Source: Rhizobium leguminosarum bv. viciae USDA 2370
GTDB taxonomy: Bacteria; Pseudomonadota; Alphaproteobacteria; Rhizobiales; Rhizobiaceae
DNA: 64,000 bases
Direction of reading: 5' to 3'
NCBI RefSeq assembly: GCF_002008365.1
Contig: NZ_MRDL01000059.1
Coordinates: 124,001-188,000, forward strand
Position 1 is the first letter of the stretch. Each line of letters starts with the position of its first letter. A model generated the notes under the pieces. The model saw only the letters and a program-made list of their open reading frames with translations, had not been told where the DNA came from and did not search any database. Both the position numbers and the translations under genes were made by a program. Below are positions 33,365 to 42,548 of the stretch, in pieces.

Positions 33365-34372
33365 TCATTCATCATTGAGATGGCAAGCCGACAAATGCCC
33401 CGGTGCAATTTCCTTTTTCACCGGCACTTCCATATGACAGCGGTCCATCGCGAACGGGCATCTCGGATGAAAGTGACAGCCTTTCGGCGGGTTTATCGGG
33501 CTGGGGAGTTCGCCATCGACGGGTTTGAACTGTCGCTTGCCGGGTTCGATGCGCGGCACCTCGGCCAAGAGCGCTTTCGTGTACGGATGATTGGGCCGCC
33601 TGAAAACCTCCTCGACGGGCGCCTCTTCGACGATGCGGCCGAGATACATGATCGCAACGCGGTCGGAAATATGTTCCACAACGCCGAGATCATGACTGAC
33701 GAACAAATAGGTCAGGTCAAGCTTGTCACGAAGTTCCATGAACAGGTTGATGACCTGAGCCTGGATGGAAACGTCGAGCGCTGCAACGCTTTCGTCACAG
33801 ACGAGGAATTTCGGCTGCACGGCGAGCGCGCGCGCAATATTGACGCGCTGCCGCTGGCCACCGGAAAACTGGTGCGGGTATCGCTTTTTCATGGCCGGGT
33901 CGAAACCGGCCAGCATTAAGTATCTGTCGACATAGGCGTCGCGTTCCGCCGAGCGGGCAAGCCCATGCGTTCGAGGCGCCTCCCAGATAAGCTCCTCGAC
34001 GGTCATGCGCGGATTGAGAGCCGCCATCGGGTTCTGGAAAATCATCTGGCTGGCGAGACCAAACTGATGCTGCTCGCCTTTCGACATGGCGCTTCGATCC
34101 ATCCCCTTCCAGAGAATGTGACCCTGGCTCGGCGAGGTGATCCCTGCAATGGCGCGGCCGAGCGTCGACTTCCCGCAGCCGCTTTCACCGACAAGGCCGA
34201 CAACCTCTCCGGGCCGAATGCTGAGGCTGACGTTGTCAAGCGCGTGAACGACAGGCGCGGGTTTGGCCAGCTTGAGCTTGAGCGCGATCTTGGCGGCCAA
34301 ATCGGGCTTGGCTCCGAAGCGCTGCGACACGTTCCTCACTTCGATCAGGGGCGCGGCGGTCGCGGTCATCAT
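33365..34372 (-). CDS. Peptide-type ABC transporter ATPase, DppF/OppF type
   Basis: 335 residues with Walker A (GESGCGKST), signature FSGGQRQRVNIARALAVQP, Walker B (FLVCDESVAAL) and the Opp/Dpp C-terminal extension ending in a four-cysteine-type zone (CHFHPRCPFAMDRCHMEVP), typical of this family. It pairs with the DppD-type ATPase, with which it overlaps by four bases (34369-34372). Together they drive import through the DppBC permeases. An insertion at residues 22-38 (KPDLAAKIALKLKLAKPAP) between the first strands is unusual but seen in some rhizobial members. Last gene of the operon. Confidence 0.94.
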   Translation of the reverse strand: MMTATAAPLIEVRNVSQRFGAKPDLAAKIALKLKLAKPAPVVHALDNVSLSIRPGEVVGLVGESGCGKSTLGRAIAGITSPSQGHILWKGMDRSAMSKGEQHQFGLASQMIFQNPMAALNPRMTVEELIWEAPRTHGLARSAERDAYVDRYLMLAGFDPAMKKRYPHQFSGGQRQRVNIARALAVQPKFLVCDESVAALDVSIQAQVINLFMELRDKLDLTYLFVSHDLGVVEHISDRVAIMYLGRIVEEAPVEEVFRRPNHPYTKALLAEVPRIEPGKRQFKPVDGELPSPINPPKGCHFHPRCPFAMDRCHMEVPVKKEIAPGHLSACHLNDE

Positions 34373-35346
34373 GCTAATTCTTTCGTTACGGGATGAATGC
34401 AGCGGAAGGAGCGATCGCCTTCCGGCATGAGCTCTGGCATGACCAGGCAGCCGTCGGTTGCCCGATCACAACGCGTACGAAAACTACATCCCTGTGGGAG
34501 GCGGTTGATGGCCGGTGTCATGCCGCGGATCTGGTGAAGGGGCTCTCCGCGTCTGTTTTGCGAAGGCACCGACGCGATCAGACCGGCAGTGTAGGGATGG
34601 TGAGGATCAGTCAGAACCTTGCCCACCGGTCCGGTCTCGACGAGGCGGCCGGCATACATGACGGCGATCTCGTCGGCCAATCTTGAAACGATCGCCAGAT
34701 CGTGGGTGATCCAGATCACCGCCGTATTTCCCTCTTCGGTGAGTTTCTGGAATTCGGAAATGATCTGGCTCTGGATCGTCACATCAAGCGCCGTTGTCGG
34801 TTCATCGGCGATGATAAGGTCCGGCTTGTGAAGAAGCGCGATGGCAATCGCCACGCGCTGGCGCATTCCGCCGGAAAATTGATGCGGATAGGCGGCAAGC
34901 CTCTCTTCAGGGCTTGGTATTCCGACGAGCGCCAAAGCATCCCGCGCCCGCTGCCGGGCGGCATCCTTCGGGACTCGCTCGTGTGCCTGAACGGCTTCCA
35001 CCATCTGCGTCCCGACCGTCAGGACCGGGTTGAGCGTCATCGTCGGATCCTGGAATACCATGGCGATCCGCTTGCCGCGCAGCTGCCGCATCTCTTCGTC
35101 CGAATATTTCGCGATGTCGGCGCCGTCGAAGATGATCCGGCCGCCGGCAACCCGGCCGGGTTTATCGAGGAGCCGCATGATCGAGAAGCCGGTCACCGAC
35201 TTTCCGGATCCGGATTCTCCCACGAGACCAAGGACCTTGCCGCGCTCCACCGTGAACGACACATCATTGACGGCGCAAAGGCTGGGGCGTCCCCTGCCGC
35301 CGCCGAATTCGGTGACAAGATTGCTCACTTGCAGCAATGGGGTCAT
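34369..35346 (-). CDS. Peptide-type ABC transporter ATPase, DppD/OppD type
   Basis: 325 residues with Walker A (GESGSGKSV), signature FSGGMRQRVAIAIALLHKP, Walker B (LIIADEPTTALD) and the oligopeptide-type C-terminus (GCSFRTRCDRATDGC). It overlaps the upstream permease gene by four bases (35343-35346) and the downstream ATPase gene by four bases. Translationally coupled member of the gamma-glutamyltransferase operon. Confidence 0.94.
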   Translation of the reverse strand: MTPLLQVSNLVTEFGGGRGRPSLCAVNDVSFTVERGKVLGLVGESGSGKSVTGFSIMRLLDKPGRVAGGRIIFDGADIAKYSDEEMRQLRGKRIAMVFQDPTMTLNPVLTVGTQMVEAVQAHERVPKDAARQRARDALALVGIPSPEERLAAYPHQFSGGMRQRVAIAIALLHKPDLIIADEPTTALDVTIQSQIISEFQKLTEEGNTAVIWITHDLAIVSRLADEIAVMYAGRLVETGPVGKVLTDPHHPYTAGLIASVPSQNRRGEPLHQIRGMTPAINRLPQGCSFRTRCDRATDGCLVMPELMPEGDRSFRCIHPVTKELA

Positions 35347-36257
35347 GACATGTTCCTCGGGTTGAGCACATCGCGCAGCCGGTCACCGACGAGATTGATC
35401 GCCGCGATCGTGACCAGAAGGGCAATGCCAGGAAAGAAGCTGATCCAGTAGAGGCCTGTCAGAAGATACTGGTAGCCCGTCGAGATCAGCATGCCGAGCG
35501 AGGGTTCGGTCACAGATGCACCGAGACCGAGGAAGGACAAGGTTGCTTCGAGGCCGATTGCCCTCGCGATCTGCATCGTGGCGATGACGATGACCGGCGC
35601 AAGACAGTTCGGCAGCAGGTGCCTGAAGAGGATGCGCCATCCGGGCAGGCGCAGCATCCGGGCCGCCTCGATATATTCCTTCTCGCGCTCGACCAGAGCG
35701 GTGCCGCGGACCGTGCGGGCATAGGTCGCCCACTCGGCGATGATCAGTGCGATCACGACATTGGGCACACCCTTGCCGAGCACGGCGAGCATCATGAGCG
35801 CCATCAATATTGTGGGAAACGACAGCTGCAGGTCGACGAGCCGCATCATCGCGGTTTCCGTGCGCCCTCCCATGTAAGCGGCGAACAAGCCGGCTGAGGT
35901 TCCGATGATGGCAGCGGCGAAAGCCGACAGAACACCCACCAGCAAAGAGGTGCGCAGCCCATAGAGGATGCCGGACAGGATATCGCGGCCCTGGCTGTCG
36001 GTACCGAGGTGATAGACGAGCCCGGTCATGGATTCGGACCCCGGCGGCAGTCGTCCATCCATGATGTCGAGCTGCATCAAATCATAGGGATTTTGCGGAG
36101 AGATCCATGGCGCAAACAGCGCCAGGCAGCAGATGATCACCAGCGTGAGGAAGGCGATCGCAGCTGCCGGAGAGCTGAAGAAATCCGCGATCCCTTTCGA
36201 CAGACGACTGGGTTCGGGCGTTGGAGCGCTTGTGTCTTGCGTGTGTGGTTCGGCCAT
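35343..36257 (-). CDS. Peptide-type ABC transporter permease, DppC type
   Basis: 304 residues: an N-terminal cytoplasmic leader, a first membrane segment (AIAFLTLVIICCLALFAPWI), the DppC-type periplasmic loop with LGTDSQGRDILSGILYGLRTSL, five further spans and the EAA-type loop (YIEAARMLRLPGWRILFRHLLPN). GGAAAGG lies upstream of the start and the stop of the DppB-type gene is four bases away. Confidence 0.93.
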   Translation of the reverse strand: MAEPHTQDTSAPTPEPSRLSKGIADFFSSPAAAIAFLTLVIICCLALFAPWISPQNPYDLMQLDIMDGRLPPGSESMTGLVYHLGTDSQGRDILSGILYGLRTSLLVGVLSAFAAAIIGTSAGLFAAYMGGRTETAMMRLVDLQLSFPTILMALMMLAVLGKGVPNVVIALIIAEWATYARTVRGTALVEREKEYIEAARMLRLPGWRILFRHLLPNCLAPVIVIATMQIARAIGLEATLSFLGLGASVTEPSLGMLISTGYQYLLTGLYWISFFPGIALLVTIAAINLVGDRLRDVLNPRNMS

Positions 36258-36261
36258 GGGG

Positions 36262-37236
36262 TCAAGCCTTTCCTTCCAGCCGGACCCGCGGATCCAGAAG
36301 GGTATAACAGATGTCGATGATGAAGTTGAGGACGACGAAGAGCAGCACCATCATCATCAGGTAGGCGACGATGACGGGGCGATCGAGAAGGTTGATCGAG
36401 TCGATGATGAGCTTGCCCATGCCCGGCCACGCAAAGATGCTTTCGGTGACGACCGAAAAGGCGATGAGTGAGCCGAACTCGAGACCGATAATCGTCACCA
36501 CCGGGATCATCAGGTTCTTGAGAACGTGCACGGAAATGATCCGCCGCTCTCGCAATCCCTTGGCGCGGGCAAACTTCACATAGTCCTGGGGAAGGACCTC
36601 CTGCACGCCGGCACGGGTCAGCCGAAGAATGAGCGACGTCTTGAACAGAGCCAGGTTGAAGGCCGGCAATAAGAGGTGCCGGATGCCGTCTGCGGTCAGA
36701 AACGACCATTGTGCGCCGAGCAGCTCCTGCGTCGGGCCGCGGCCATTCGTCGGCAACCAGCCGAGCTCGACGGAAAACACCATGATCAGCATGAGACCGA
36801 CCCAGAAGGTCGGAAGCGAGAAGCCCAGAATCGAGCCGCTCATGATGAGCTTGGAGGAAATCCTATTGGGGTAGAGCCCTGCATACAGCCCAAGCGGCAA
36901 GCCGAACAGCAGCGCGATGCCGAGAGCCGTGATCGCCAGTTCGAGCGTCGCTGGGAGACGTTCGAGGATCAGACCCAGCGCCGGCCGCCCATAAACGAAG
37001 CTGTTGCCGAAATCCCCGTGCAGAAGTCCTTGGAGAAACAGCAGATACTGTTTCCACAGCGGCTGATCCAGACCGTAATGCGCGATGACGAGTGCCCGCT
37101 CCGCCTGATTGGCGTCCGGGTTGATGAGGATGTCGACCGGGTTGCCGATCACATTGACGCCGATGAAGACAATGATCGTCATCGCGACAATGACGAAGAG
37201 CGCCTGTATCAACCGCCTGATAATGGATGTGACCAT
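36262..37236 (-). CDS. Peptide-type ABC transporter permease, DppB type
   Basis: 324 residues with six membrane spans and the usual DppB pattern: N-terminal RRLIQALFVIVAMTIIVFIGVNV, LDQPLWKQYLLFLQGLLHGDFGNSF, and the EAA-type loop (YVKFARAKGLRERRIISVHVLKNLMIP). GGGAGAGG precedes the ATG. A repeat element fills the gap between the gamma-glutamyltransferase stop and this start, a plausible site for processing or attenuation. Confidence 0.93.
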   Translation of the reverse strand: MVTSIIRRLIQALFVIVAMTIIVFIGVNVIGNPVDILINPDANQAERALVIAHYGLDQPLWKQYLLFLQGLLHGDFGNSFVYGRPALGLILERLPATLELAITALGIALLFGLPLGLYAGLYPNRISSKLIMSGSILGFSLPTFWVGLMLIMVFSVELGWLPTNGRGPTQELLGAQWSFLTADGIRHLLLPAFNLALFKTSLILRLTRAGVQEVLPQDYVKFARAKGLRERRIISVHVLKNLMIPVVTIIGLEFGSLIAFSVVTESIFAWPGMGKLIIDSINLLDRPVIVAYLMMMVLLFVVLNFIIDICYTLLDPRVRLEGKA

Positions 37237-37247
37237 TGAACCTCTCC

Positions 37248-37305
37248 CTACAGCGCCGCGCGTCTTTTCGAGAACCGCAAAGGACGCTGTAACACTTTGA
37301 ATCTA
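37248..37305. repeat. Interspersed intergenic palindromic repeat, copy B
   Basis: Read on the minus strand this begins at the stop codon of the gamma-glutamyltransferase gene and gives TTCAAAGTGTTACAGCGTCC followed by CTTTGCG...AAAAGACGCGCGGCGCTGTAG, the same as the second half of copy A (18671-18720) with a few changes. Arms ACAGCG/CGCTGT form the palindrome. Confidence 0.75.
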
Positions 37306-38913
37306 GGCGACGGAGATGGCCATCCCGTCGCGCTGCGGATCGGCCGCGCCTTTCGAGATGCCGCCGTCAATCTTGATCGCGTGGACTGCGGCGAACGCAT
37401 ATGTCTGCGGCGACCGCGCCACCTGATAGCCTTGCGCCCGAAGCTCGTCTTCGACAGAGTGTCGAATGCGATTGCAGATGTCGATCGTGTTTGACACCCC
37501 TACGATCCTCGGCGCCGAGACGGCTTCGAGCACGGACATGTCGAAATCGATCATGTTCATCAGGCATTGCGCAACCGCGGGCGCGATATAGCTGCCGCCT
37601 GGCGCTCCGATGACGATGCTGGGCTCGCCGTCCTTGAAGACGATCGTCGGCGCAGCCGAACTTGGACGCCGCTTGCCGGGCGCGATGGAGCCGGGCTTAC
37701 CGGGAACCGGGTTAAAGCGGCTCATCGTGCCATTGTACATGAAGCCGAGGCCGTCGGTGATCGCGCCCGAGGGACTGCCGAGGGTGTGGGTCATCGCGAC
37801 GGCATTGCCGTCCTTGTCGATCACCGAGATATGCGTGGTGTCGCGCTGCGATCCATCAAGGCGCGATACGCTGGCGATCTCACCTGCCTTGATCGCGCCA
37901 GCATGCGCCTTTGCATGCTCTTTCGACAGCAGCTTTTCATAGGGCACGTCGACATAGGCGGGATCGCCCATATGCGCGTCCTTGTCGATCGTCATCCGCT
38001 TCATGGCCTCGAACAGGATGCGGACATGTTCGGCGCTGCCATGCTGCAGCGAGCCGACGTCGAACTGCTCCATGATATGGAGGAGTTCCAGCATCGGAAA
38101 GCCCGAGCCTGGCGGAGGCGAGGTGGCGATGCGGTTGTCGCGGTAGTCGCCCCAAACCGGTTCTACCTTCGACAATTCGTAACGCGCCAGATCCTCCCGA
38201 TCGATCAAGCCGCCATTTGCCTTGAAATCGCCGGCGATCTGTTCGGCCAGTTCGCCGTGATAGAAGATGTCCGAGCCACCGCTTCGCGCGATGCGTTCGA
38301 GGGTCTCTGCCATGTCCTTGTTGACGAGCAGGTCGCCGACGTTCTTGAGCGTACCGTCGTCGTGGAAATAGATTTTCCGGCCCGTTGCAGAAAAGCGCAG
38401 CTTGTCGAGCGTGTTGGCAAAACCGTCATTCGACTGGTCCTTGGCCCAATACCAGTGCATGTGGTTTCGGATCATGAAACCGTTACGGGCAAGGCGGATA
38501 GCCGGCTTGATGAGATCGGCCCAATCGAAGGTGCCGTAGTCGCGCAGCGCGGTCTCATAGCCCTTGAGCGAGCCGGGGGTGCAGACGGCAAGATAGCCGA
38601 TATCGGAAATATTGCCTTCAAGCACATAGCCGAAACCGTCGCGGCTCTGGTGCTTGATCTTGTCGAGCCACATGTCCGGCGCAGCCTTCAACGGCGCCCG
38701 CGCATAAAATTCGAGGATCTCGTGCACGCCCTTTTTCGGCATGTAGACATGCATGGAGCCGAAGCCGCCGATGCCGGCCATCTGCGGGTCGACCACGCCC
38801 TGGACGAAGGCACAGGCGAGTGCTGCATCGATGGCATTGCCGCCGCGTTCGAGAACTTCCGCACCGGCTTCGACTGCCTCCGGCTGAGGCGCTACGATCG
38901 TTGCATTTCTCAT
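37303..38913 (-). CDS. Gamma-glutamyltransferase family protein, cytoplasmic form
   Basis: 536 residues of the Ntn-hydrolase gamma-glutamyltransferase fold. The self-cleavage/nucleophile threonine is T359 in RDTTHISVIDKDGNAVAMTHTLGS, and the C-terminal small subunit carries SIAPGKRRPSSAAPTIVF and GAPGGSYIAPAV. No signal peptide is present, unlike the periplasmic E. coli Ggt, so the enzyme should act inside the cell on imported gamma-glutamyl compounds (hydrolysis or transfer). It overlaps the hydrolase gene upstream by four bases (38910-38913) and precedes the DppBCDF-type transporter genes, so import and cleavage are co-expressed. The related cephalosporin acylase or capsule-linked CapD activities cannot be excluded. 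Confidence 0.9.
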   Translation of the reverse strand: MRNATIVAPQPEAVEAGAEVLERGGNAIDAALACAFVQGVVDPQMAGIGGFGSMHVYMPKKGVHEILEFYARAPLKAAPDMWLDKIKHQSRDGFGYVLEGNISDIGYLAVCTPGSLKGYETALRDYGTFDWADLIKPAIRLARNGFMIRNHMHWYWAKDQSNDGFANTLDKLRFSATGRKIYFHDDGTLKNVGDLLVNKDMAETLERIARSGGSDIFYHGELAEQIAGDFKANGGLIDREDLARYELSKVEPVWGDYRDNRIATSPPPGSGFPMLELLHIMEQFDVGSLQHGSAEHVRILFEAMKRMTIDKDAHMGDPAYVDVPYEKLLSKEHAKAHAGAIKAGEIASVSRLDGSQRDTTHISVIDKDGNAVAMTHTLGSPSGAITDGLGFMYNGTMSRFNPVPGKPGSIAPGKRRPSSAAPTIVFKDGEPSIVIGAPGGSYIAPAVAQCLMNMIDFDMSVLEAVSAPRIVGVSNTIDICNRIRHSVEDELRAQGYQVARSPQTYAFAAVHAIKIDGGISKGAADPQRDGMAISVA

Positions 38914-39764
38914 TTCGCGCGCCGCCCCTCCAGCACCTTTGCCAGGAAGGCCTTGACGTGGCCGAGAACTTTCATCCGGTCGTGAGAGACGCCTGGAACA
39001 CGATCGAACCTCACATCGACACCCGCTTCGCGGAATGAACTCGCCAGGGCGGCGAGGCGCTCCGGCCGCGTTTTGCCGGCGTCGTTGGCGCCATCCATGT
39101 AGTATTTGCCACCCGGCTTATGGGTGATTTCCCAGGTTTCCAGATCGGCGTCGCCGACGATCATATGCACCGGCACCATGGCGAGATATTCGGGCTGGAA
39201 GGCCTTGCCGAAGCGCGCCTCCAGATCTCGAATGCCGATCCACCAGTCACGCGTCGGATCCAGAAGGGTGACGGAACCAGGTGCGCCGATCGATGCCGCC
39301 CAGAGCTTTTCCGGATGCAGGATGGTGAAACGGTGCACGAAATGCCCGCCGCCGGAGAAGCCGAACATGGCGAATTTGGACCAGTCCTGGCGGTATTTGT
39401 CGGCCATCTCCGCGACCATGGCAAGGACGACCTGATCGTAGCGGATGTCGCCTTCCTCAAGAAACTTGTAGCCGGAACGCGCACCGTCGCCGAGAACGCC
39501 GACCGGGAAGATCGGGCAAAGGATGGCACAGTCGTTGTAGAGCCCGAATTCGGCAAAACCGTCGCGGAAGTCGATGGCCGACGTGCGCCCGGTGCCGTGG
39601 ACCGCGACCAGGAGGTCGAGCTTGCGGCCATCTGCCGCCGTCGGTGGCACATAAAGCACCATATGGAGGCGGGGATCGGCCTGAGATGCGAAGATGGCCG
39701 TCTGGCCATAGTCATAGATGGCCTTCGCCCGGGCGACGGCTTCGCCCGTTCCAAGTTCCTGCAT
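38910..39764 (-). CDS. Alpha/beta-hydrolase (esterase/depolymerase-like)
   Basis: 284 residues from the ATG at 39764 with GGAGAC upstream; the frame runs to 39860 but that part lies in a repeat. The fold is alpha/beta hydrolase: VAVHGTGR oxyanion region, nucleophile S137 in FGFSGGGHF, an aspartate near VGDADLETW and a histidine in GVSHDRMK. No signal peptide. Substrate could be an ester or amide of the imported compound; the link to the transporter and gamma-glutamyltransferase is inferred from the four-base overlap with the latter. Confidence 0.85.
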   Translation of the reverse strand: MQELGTGEAVARAKAIYDYGQTAIFASQADPRLHMVLYVPPTAADGRKLDLLVAVHGTGRTSAIDFRDGFAEFGLYNDCAILCPIFPVGVLGDGARSGYKFLEEGDIRYDQVVLAMVAEMADKYRQDWSKFAMFGFSGGGHFVHRFTILHPEKLWAASIGAPGSVTLLDPTRDWWIGIRDLEARFGKAFQPEYLAMVPVHMIVGDADLETWEITHKPGGKYYMDGANDAGKTRPERLAALASSFREAGVDVRFDRVPGVSHDRMKVLGHVKAFLAKVLEGRRAK

Positions 39765-39825
39765 GAATGTCTCCTGGGAGATGAAGAAAGGGACGGCCTT
39801 GGTGCGGTCCCATGCTGCTGTTTTA

Positions 39826-39905
39826 AACCGCGTCGCATCGAATGGATCGATGCGACGCACTTCAAATCTTTATTTGTCCCAAAACCGCGGCACGCTTTTG
39901 GACGG
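39826..39905. repeat. Rhizobial-type intergenic palindrome, different family
   Basis: GCGTCGCATCGA (39830-39841) and TCGATGCGACGC (39847-39858) pair perfectly over ATGGA. It is followed by CTTCAAATCTTTATTTGTCC and a small CCAAAA...TTTTGG palindrome (39879-39901). It lies between the binding-protein stop and the hydrolase start, where it could stabilise the binding-protein mRNA. Confidence 0.75.
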
Positions 39906-39911
39906 CATGCA

Positions 39912-41495
39912 TTAGTCCGCCGGCTTTACGTCGTAAGCGAGCGTATATTTGTCGCCACGCGGGGTGTAGGACACGGTCTTCTTTGCGCCCAGCACGACGT
40001 TTTCGTAATGCATCGGGAGGAGCCAGAGGTTGTTGAAGGTCTCGGTCGACAGTTCCTCGAGAAGGGGCGCGCGTGCAGCTTCATCGAGCGTCGAACTGGC
40101 CTTGGCCAGCACCTCGTCGATCTTCGGATCGGACACGCCGCCGCCGTTATATCTGCCGGTCCCCTTTTTCTCGTCGCGCGTTGCGACCAGCGCAACAGTC
40201 GGATTGGTGGTTTCACCGGTGTTCACACCCCAGGAGCCGAAATAGGTGCTGTAGGTGCCTTTTGAATAGGCTTCCGAATACATCGACCAAGGCAGGACCT
40301 CGACTTTCGATTTGATGCCGATGCGCGTGAACATCTGGCCGACCGCCTGCAGAACTTCGGCATCCTTGACGTAACGGCCAGAGGGGCCATGCAGGGTCAG
40401 GCTGAAGCCATCGGGATAACCGGCCTCGGCCAGAAGCGCCTTGGCGGCAGCGGGATCATAGCCCACCTTCTCGACTTTTTCGGAATAGCCCGCATAGCCT
40501 TGGGCGACGAATTGGTCGGCCACCGTGCCGTTCTTCTGCATGACGCGGTCGACGATTGCCGGCCGGTTGATCGACATCAGCATTGCGCGACGCACCCGTT
40601 CATCCTTGAGTGGGTTCTTGTCGAGATCGGAGCCATCCGCAGCCTTCACGAAAGGCGAAACGTCGCGGCTCACATCAAGGCCAAGATAAACAAAGCGGGA
40701 AGACCGGCCATTGATGATCTGCAGATTATTGCTCGCTTCCACGCGTGCCATTCCATCGGCAGGAAGGGTTTCGACAATGTCGATCTCGTTGGAAAGAAGC
40801 GATGCCAGACGGGCGCCGTCATCGGGCAGGAAGCGGAGCGTGACGTTGGACCAGTGCGAGGGGCCAGCAAAATAGCTGTCATTGCGCTTCAAGGTCAGGT
40901 TGCTGCCTGGCGAATAGGAGACGAAGGAATATGCCCCGGTTCCGATTGCACACTTGCCGTTGTCGAAATCCTGGACTGGCGCCTCCTTGCAATCGGCGCT
41001 GACAATGCGAATTCGGCTGACGGAATTCAACAGGATCGGATCCGGAACCTTCGTCTCGACGACGATGGTATAGGGATCCGTGGCCGTGACATTGACAATA
41101 TTGCGGGTGTAAGAAGCAAAGCTCTGGCTGGGCTTGTCGCGGGCGCGCAGAAGCGAAGCGATGACGTCATCGGCGTTGAACTCGCTGCCGTCATGGAATT
41201 TCACGCCCTTCCGCAGTTTGAATTCCCAGTGGGTAGGGTCGATGACCTTCCATTCGGTGGCGAGTTCCGGCGCATTTGCCGACGTTCCCGTGAGGTTTAT
41301 CAGGCTGTCCCAGATATGGCGCGAGGTCGCATTGTTGGGAGCCGAACTGTCTTCATGGGGATCCAGCGTCGTCGGCGTCGTCGACATCCCGATCGTCAGC
41401 GGGGTTTCCTGTGCGACGACCATTGCAGGAATAGCAATCGTTCCAAGCAGCCCGATCGCTGCCCGCGTTAATGTTTTTGCGGCCATTTCTTCCAT
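39912..41495 (-). CDS. Peptide-type ABC transporter binding protein (SBP family 5)
   Basis: 527 residues with a signal peptide (about 1-28, ending VVAQ). The mature protein is a family-5 solute-binding protein: TTPTTLDPHEDSSAPNNATSRHIWDSLI, LATEWKVIDPTHWEFKLRKGVKFHDGSEFNADDV, and DERVRRAMLMSINRPAIVDRV. This family binds peptides, opines and other substrates. It is the first gene of the operon (binding protein, hydrolase, gamma-glutamyltransferase, DppBCDF) and is divergent from an IclR regulator across about 180 bases. Start at 41495 or 41486; neither has a clear ribosome binding site. Confidence 0.94.
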   Translation of the reverse strand: MEEMAAKTLTRAAIGLLGTIAIPAMVVAQETPLTIGMSTTPTTLDPHEDSSAPNNATSRHIWDSLINLTGTSANAPELATEWKVIDPTHWEFKLRKGVKFHDGSEFNADDVIASLLRARDKPSQSFASYTRNIVNVTATDPYTIVVETKVPDPILLNSVSRIRIVSADCKEAPVQDFDNGKCAIGTGAYSFVSYSPGSNLTLKRNDSYFAGPSHWSNVTLRFLPDDGARLASLLSNEIDIVETLPADGMARVEASNNLQIINGRSSRFVYLGLDVSRDVSPFVKAADGSDLDKNPLKDERVRRAMLMSINRPAIVDRVMQKNGTVADQFVAQGYAGYSEKVEKVGYDPAAAKALLAEAGYPDGFSLTLHGPSGRYVKDAEVLQAVGQMFTRIGIKSKVEVLPWSMYSEAYSKGTYSTYFGSWGVNTGETTNPTVALVATRDEKKGTGRYNGGGVSDPKIDEVLAKASSTLDEAARAPLLEELSTETFNNLWLLPMHYENVVLGAKKTVSYTPRGDKYTLAYDVKPAD

Positions 41496-41679
41496 CCCGG
41501 TTTAGCGTTTTTAGGCCGACCCTGCTTGGTCGGTACGAGCAGGTTCCCGTCCACTCTTGACACAAATTGGTAAGGGGCGCTCAAGGGGGCTGTCAAACGG
41601 AAAACAAGCACGTTACGATAGGCGTAACCTGAAACTGTGCCAATCCTTCGGCTCTGGTCGCGGAGAAAATTCTGGTCCC

Positions 41680-42444
41680 ATGGACAAAAGACAACCATCA
41701 AAAAGCAATATCGTGCAATCGGTTGATGTCTGCATCGAGGTATTGCTGAATGTCGCCAAAAACCCGGATATCAGACTGACTGAGGTGGCGCAGAACCTCG
41801 GGGAAACCAAGCCGAGAATTTTGCGCATGTTACGCACACTGGAACGGCGCGGCCTGGTGCGGAAGAGCGAGACAGGCACTTACCGGCTGGGGACGACTGC
41901 GATCATTCTCGGGACCGCTGCATCGACACAGGTTGACCTGGTGCGAATAGCCAATCCTATCCTTGAAGAAGTCGGTCAGAAGGCGAACGAAACGACCCAG
42001 CTCAGGATCATCGACAATGGGGAATCCCTGTGCATTGCAAAGTTCGAACCGATGCGCGACTTGCGGGTGCAGGCGATGATCGGTCGAAGACGGCCGCTCA
42101 CGGCGGGCTCGTACAAGGTGCTTCTCGCCTATCTCCAGCCCCAGGTGCAGTTGCAAATGATCCCTGAGACCTTGCCGCGGCTGACCAAGCGCACGATCAC
42201 GGATCGTGGCAAGTTGGTTGCTGAATTGGATAAAATCCGCCGCCAGGGTTTTTGTGTGAGTTATGGTGAAGTCAGCGATCAACTCGTCTCCGTCTCAGTA
42301 CCGGTTCTGGCATTCGACGGATCCGTGATCGCCGCGGTGAATGTCGGCGCCCCGGCCTTCCGCACGCAAAAAAGCGACGTCGACCGCTTCATCGTTCTGC
42401 TGAAGGAGGCCTCCAGCAAGATATCGGCCCGGCTGGGATGGTAG
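41680..42444 (+). CDS. IclR-family transcriptional regulator
   Basis: 254 residues from the ATG at 41680; the longer frame from 41557 adds a basic, unstructured leader. The N-terminal winged helix (VQSVDVCIEVLLNVAKNPDIRLTEVAQNLGETKPRILRMLRTLERRGLV) is followed by an IclR effector domain (PLTAGSYKVLLAYL, GFCVSYGEVSDQLVSVSVPVLAFDGSVIAAVNVGAP). It is divergent from the gamma-glutamyltransferase operon and is the likely regulator of it; effector unknown. Confidence 0.92.
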   Translation: MDKRQPSKSNIVQSVDVCIEVLLNVAKNPDIRLTEVAQNLGETKPRILRMLRTLERRGLVRKSETGTYRLGTTAIILGTAASTQVDLVRIANPILEEVGQKANETTQLRIIDNGESLCIAKFEPMRDLRVQAMIGRRRPLTAGSYKVLLAYLQPQVQLQMIPETLPRLTKRTITDRGKLVAELDKIRRQGFCVSYGEVSDQLVSVSVPVLAFDGSVIAAVNVGAPAFRTQKSDVDRFIVLLKEASSKISARLGW

Positions 42445-42548
42445 AACTTTTCGTCCTGCGCCATATCGGACCTTGTCTCTTCGGTTCGACGCCCATCAAG
42501 GCGAGCCAACGCAGGTTGTTTCGTGCCATGCCCGCTCTTTAGGCAAAT

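Noticed and set aside
39764..39860. N-terminal extension of the alpha/beta hydrolase
   Set aside because: The extra 32 residues are encoded by the flanking palindromic repeat and lack a ribosome binding site, while the ATG at 39764 has GGAGAC.
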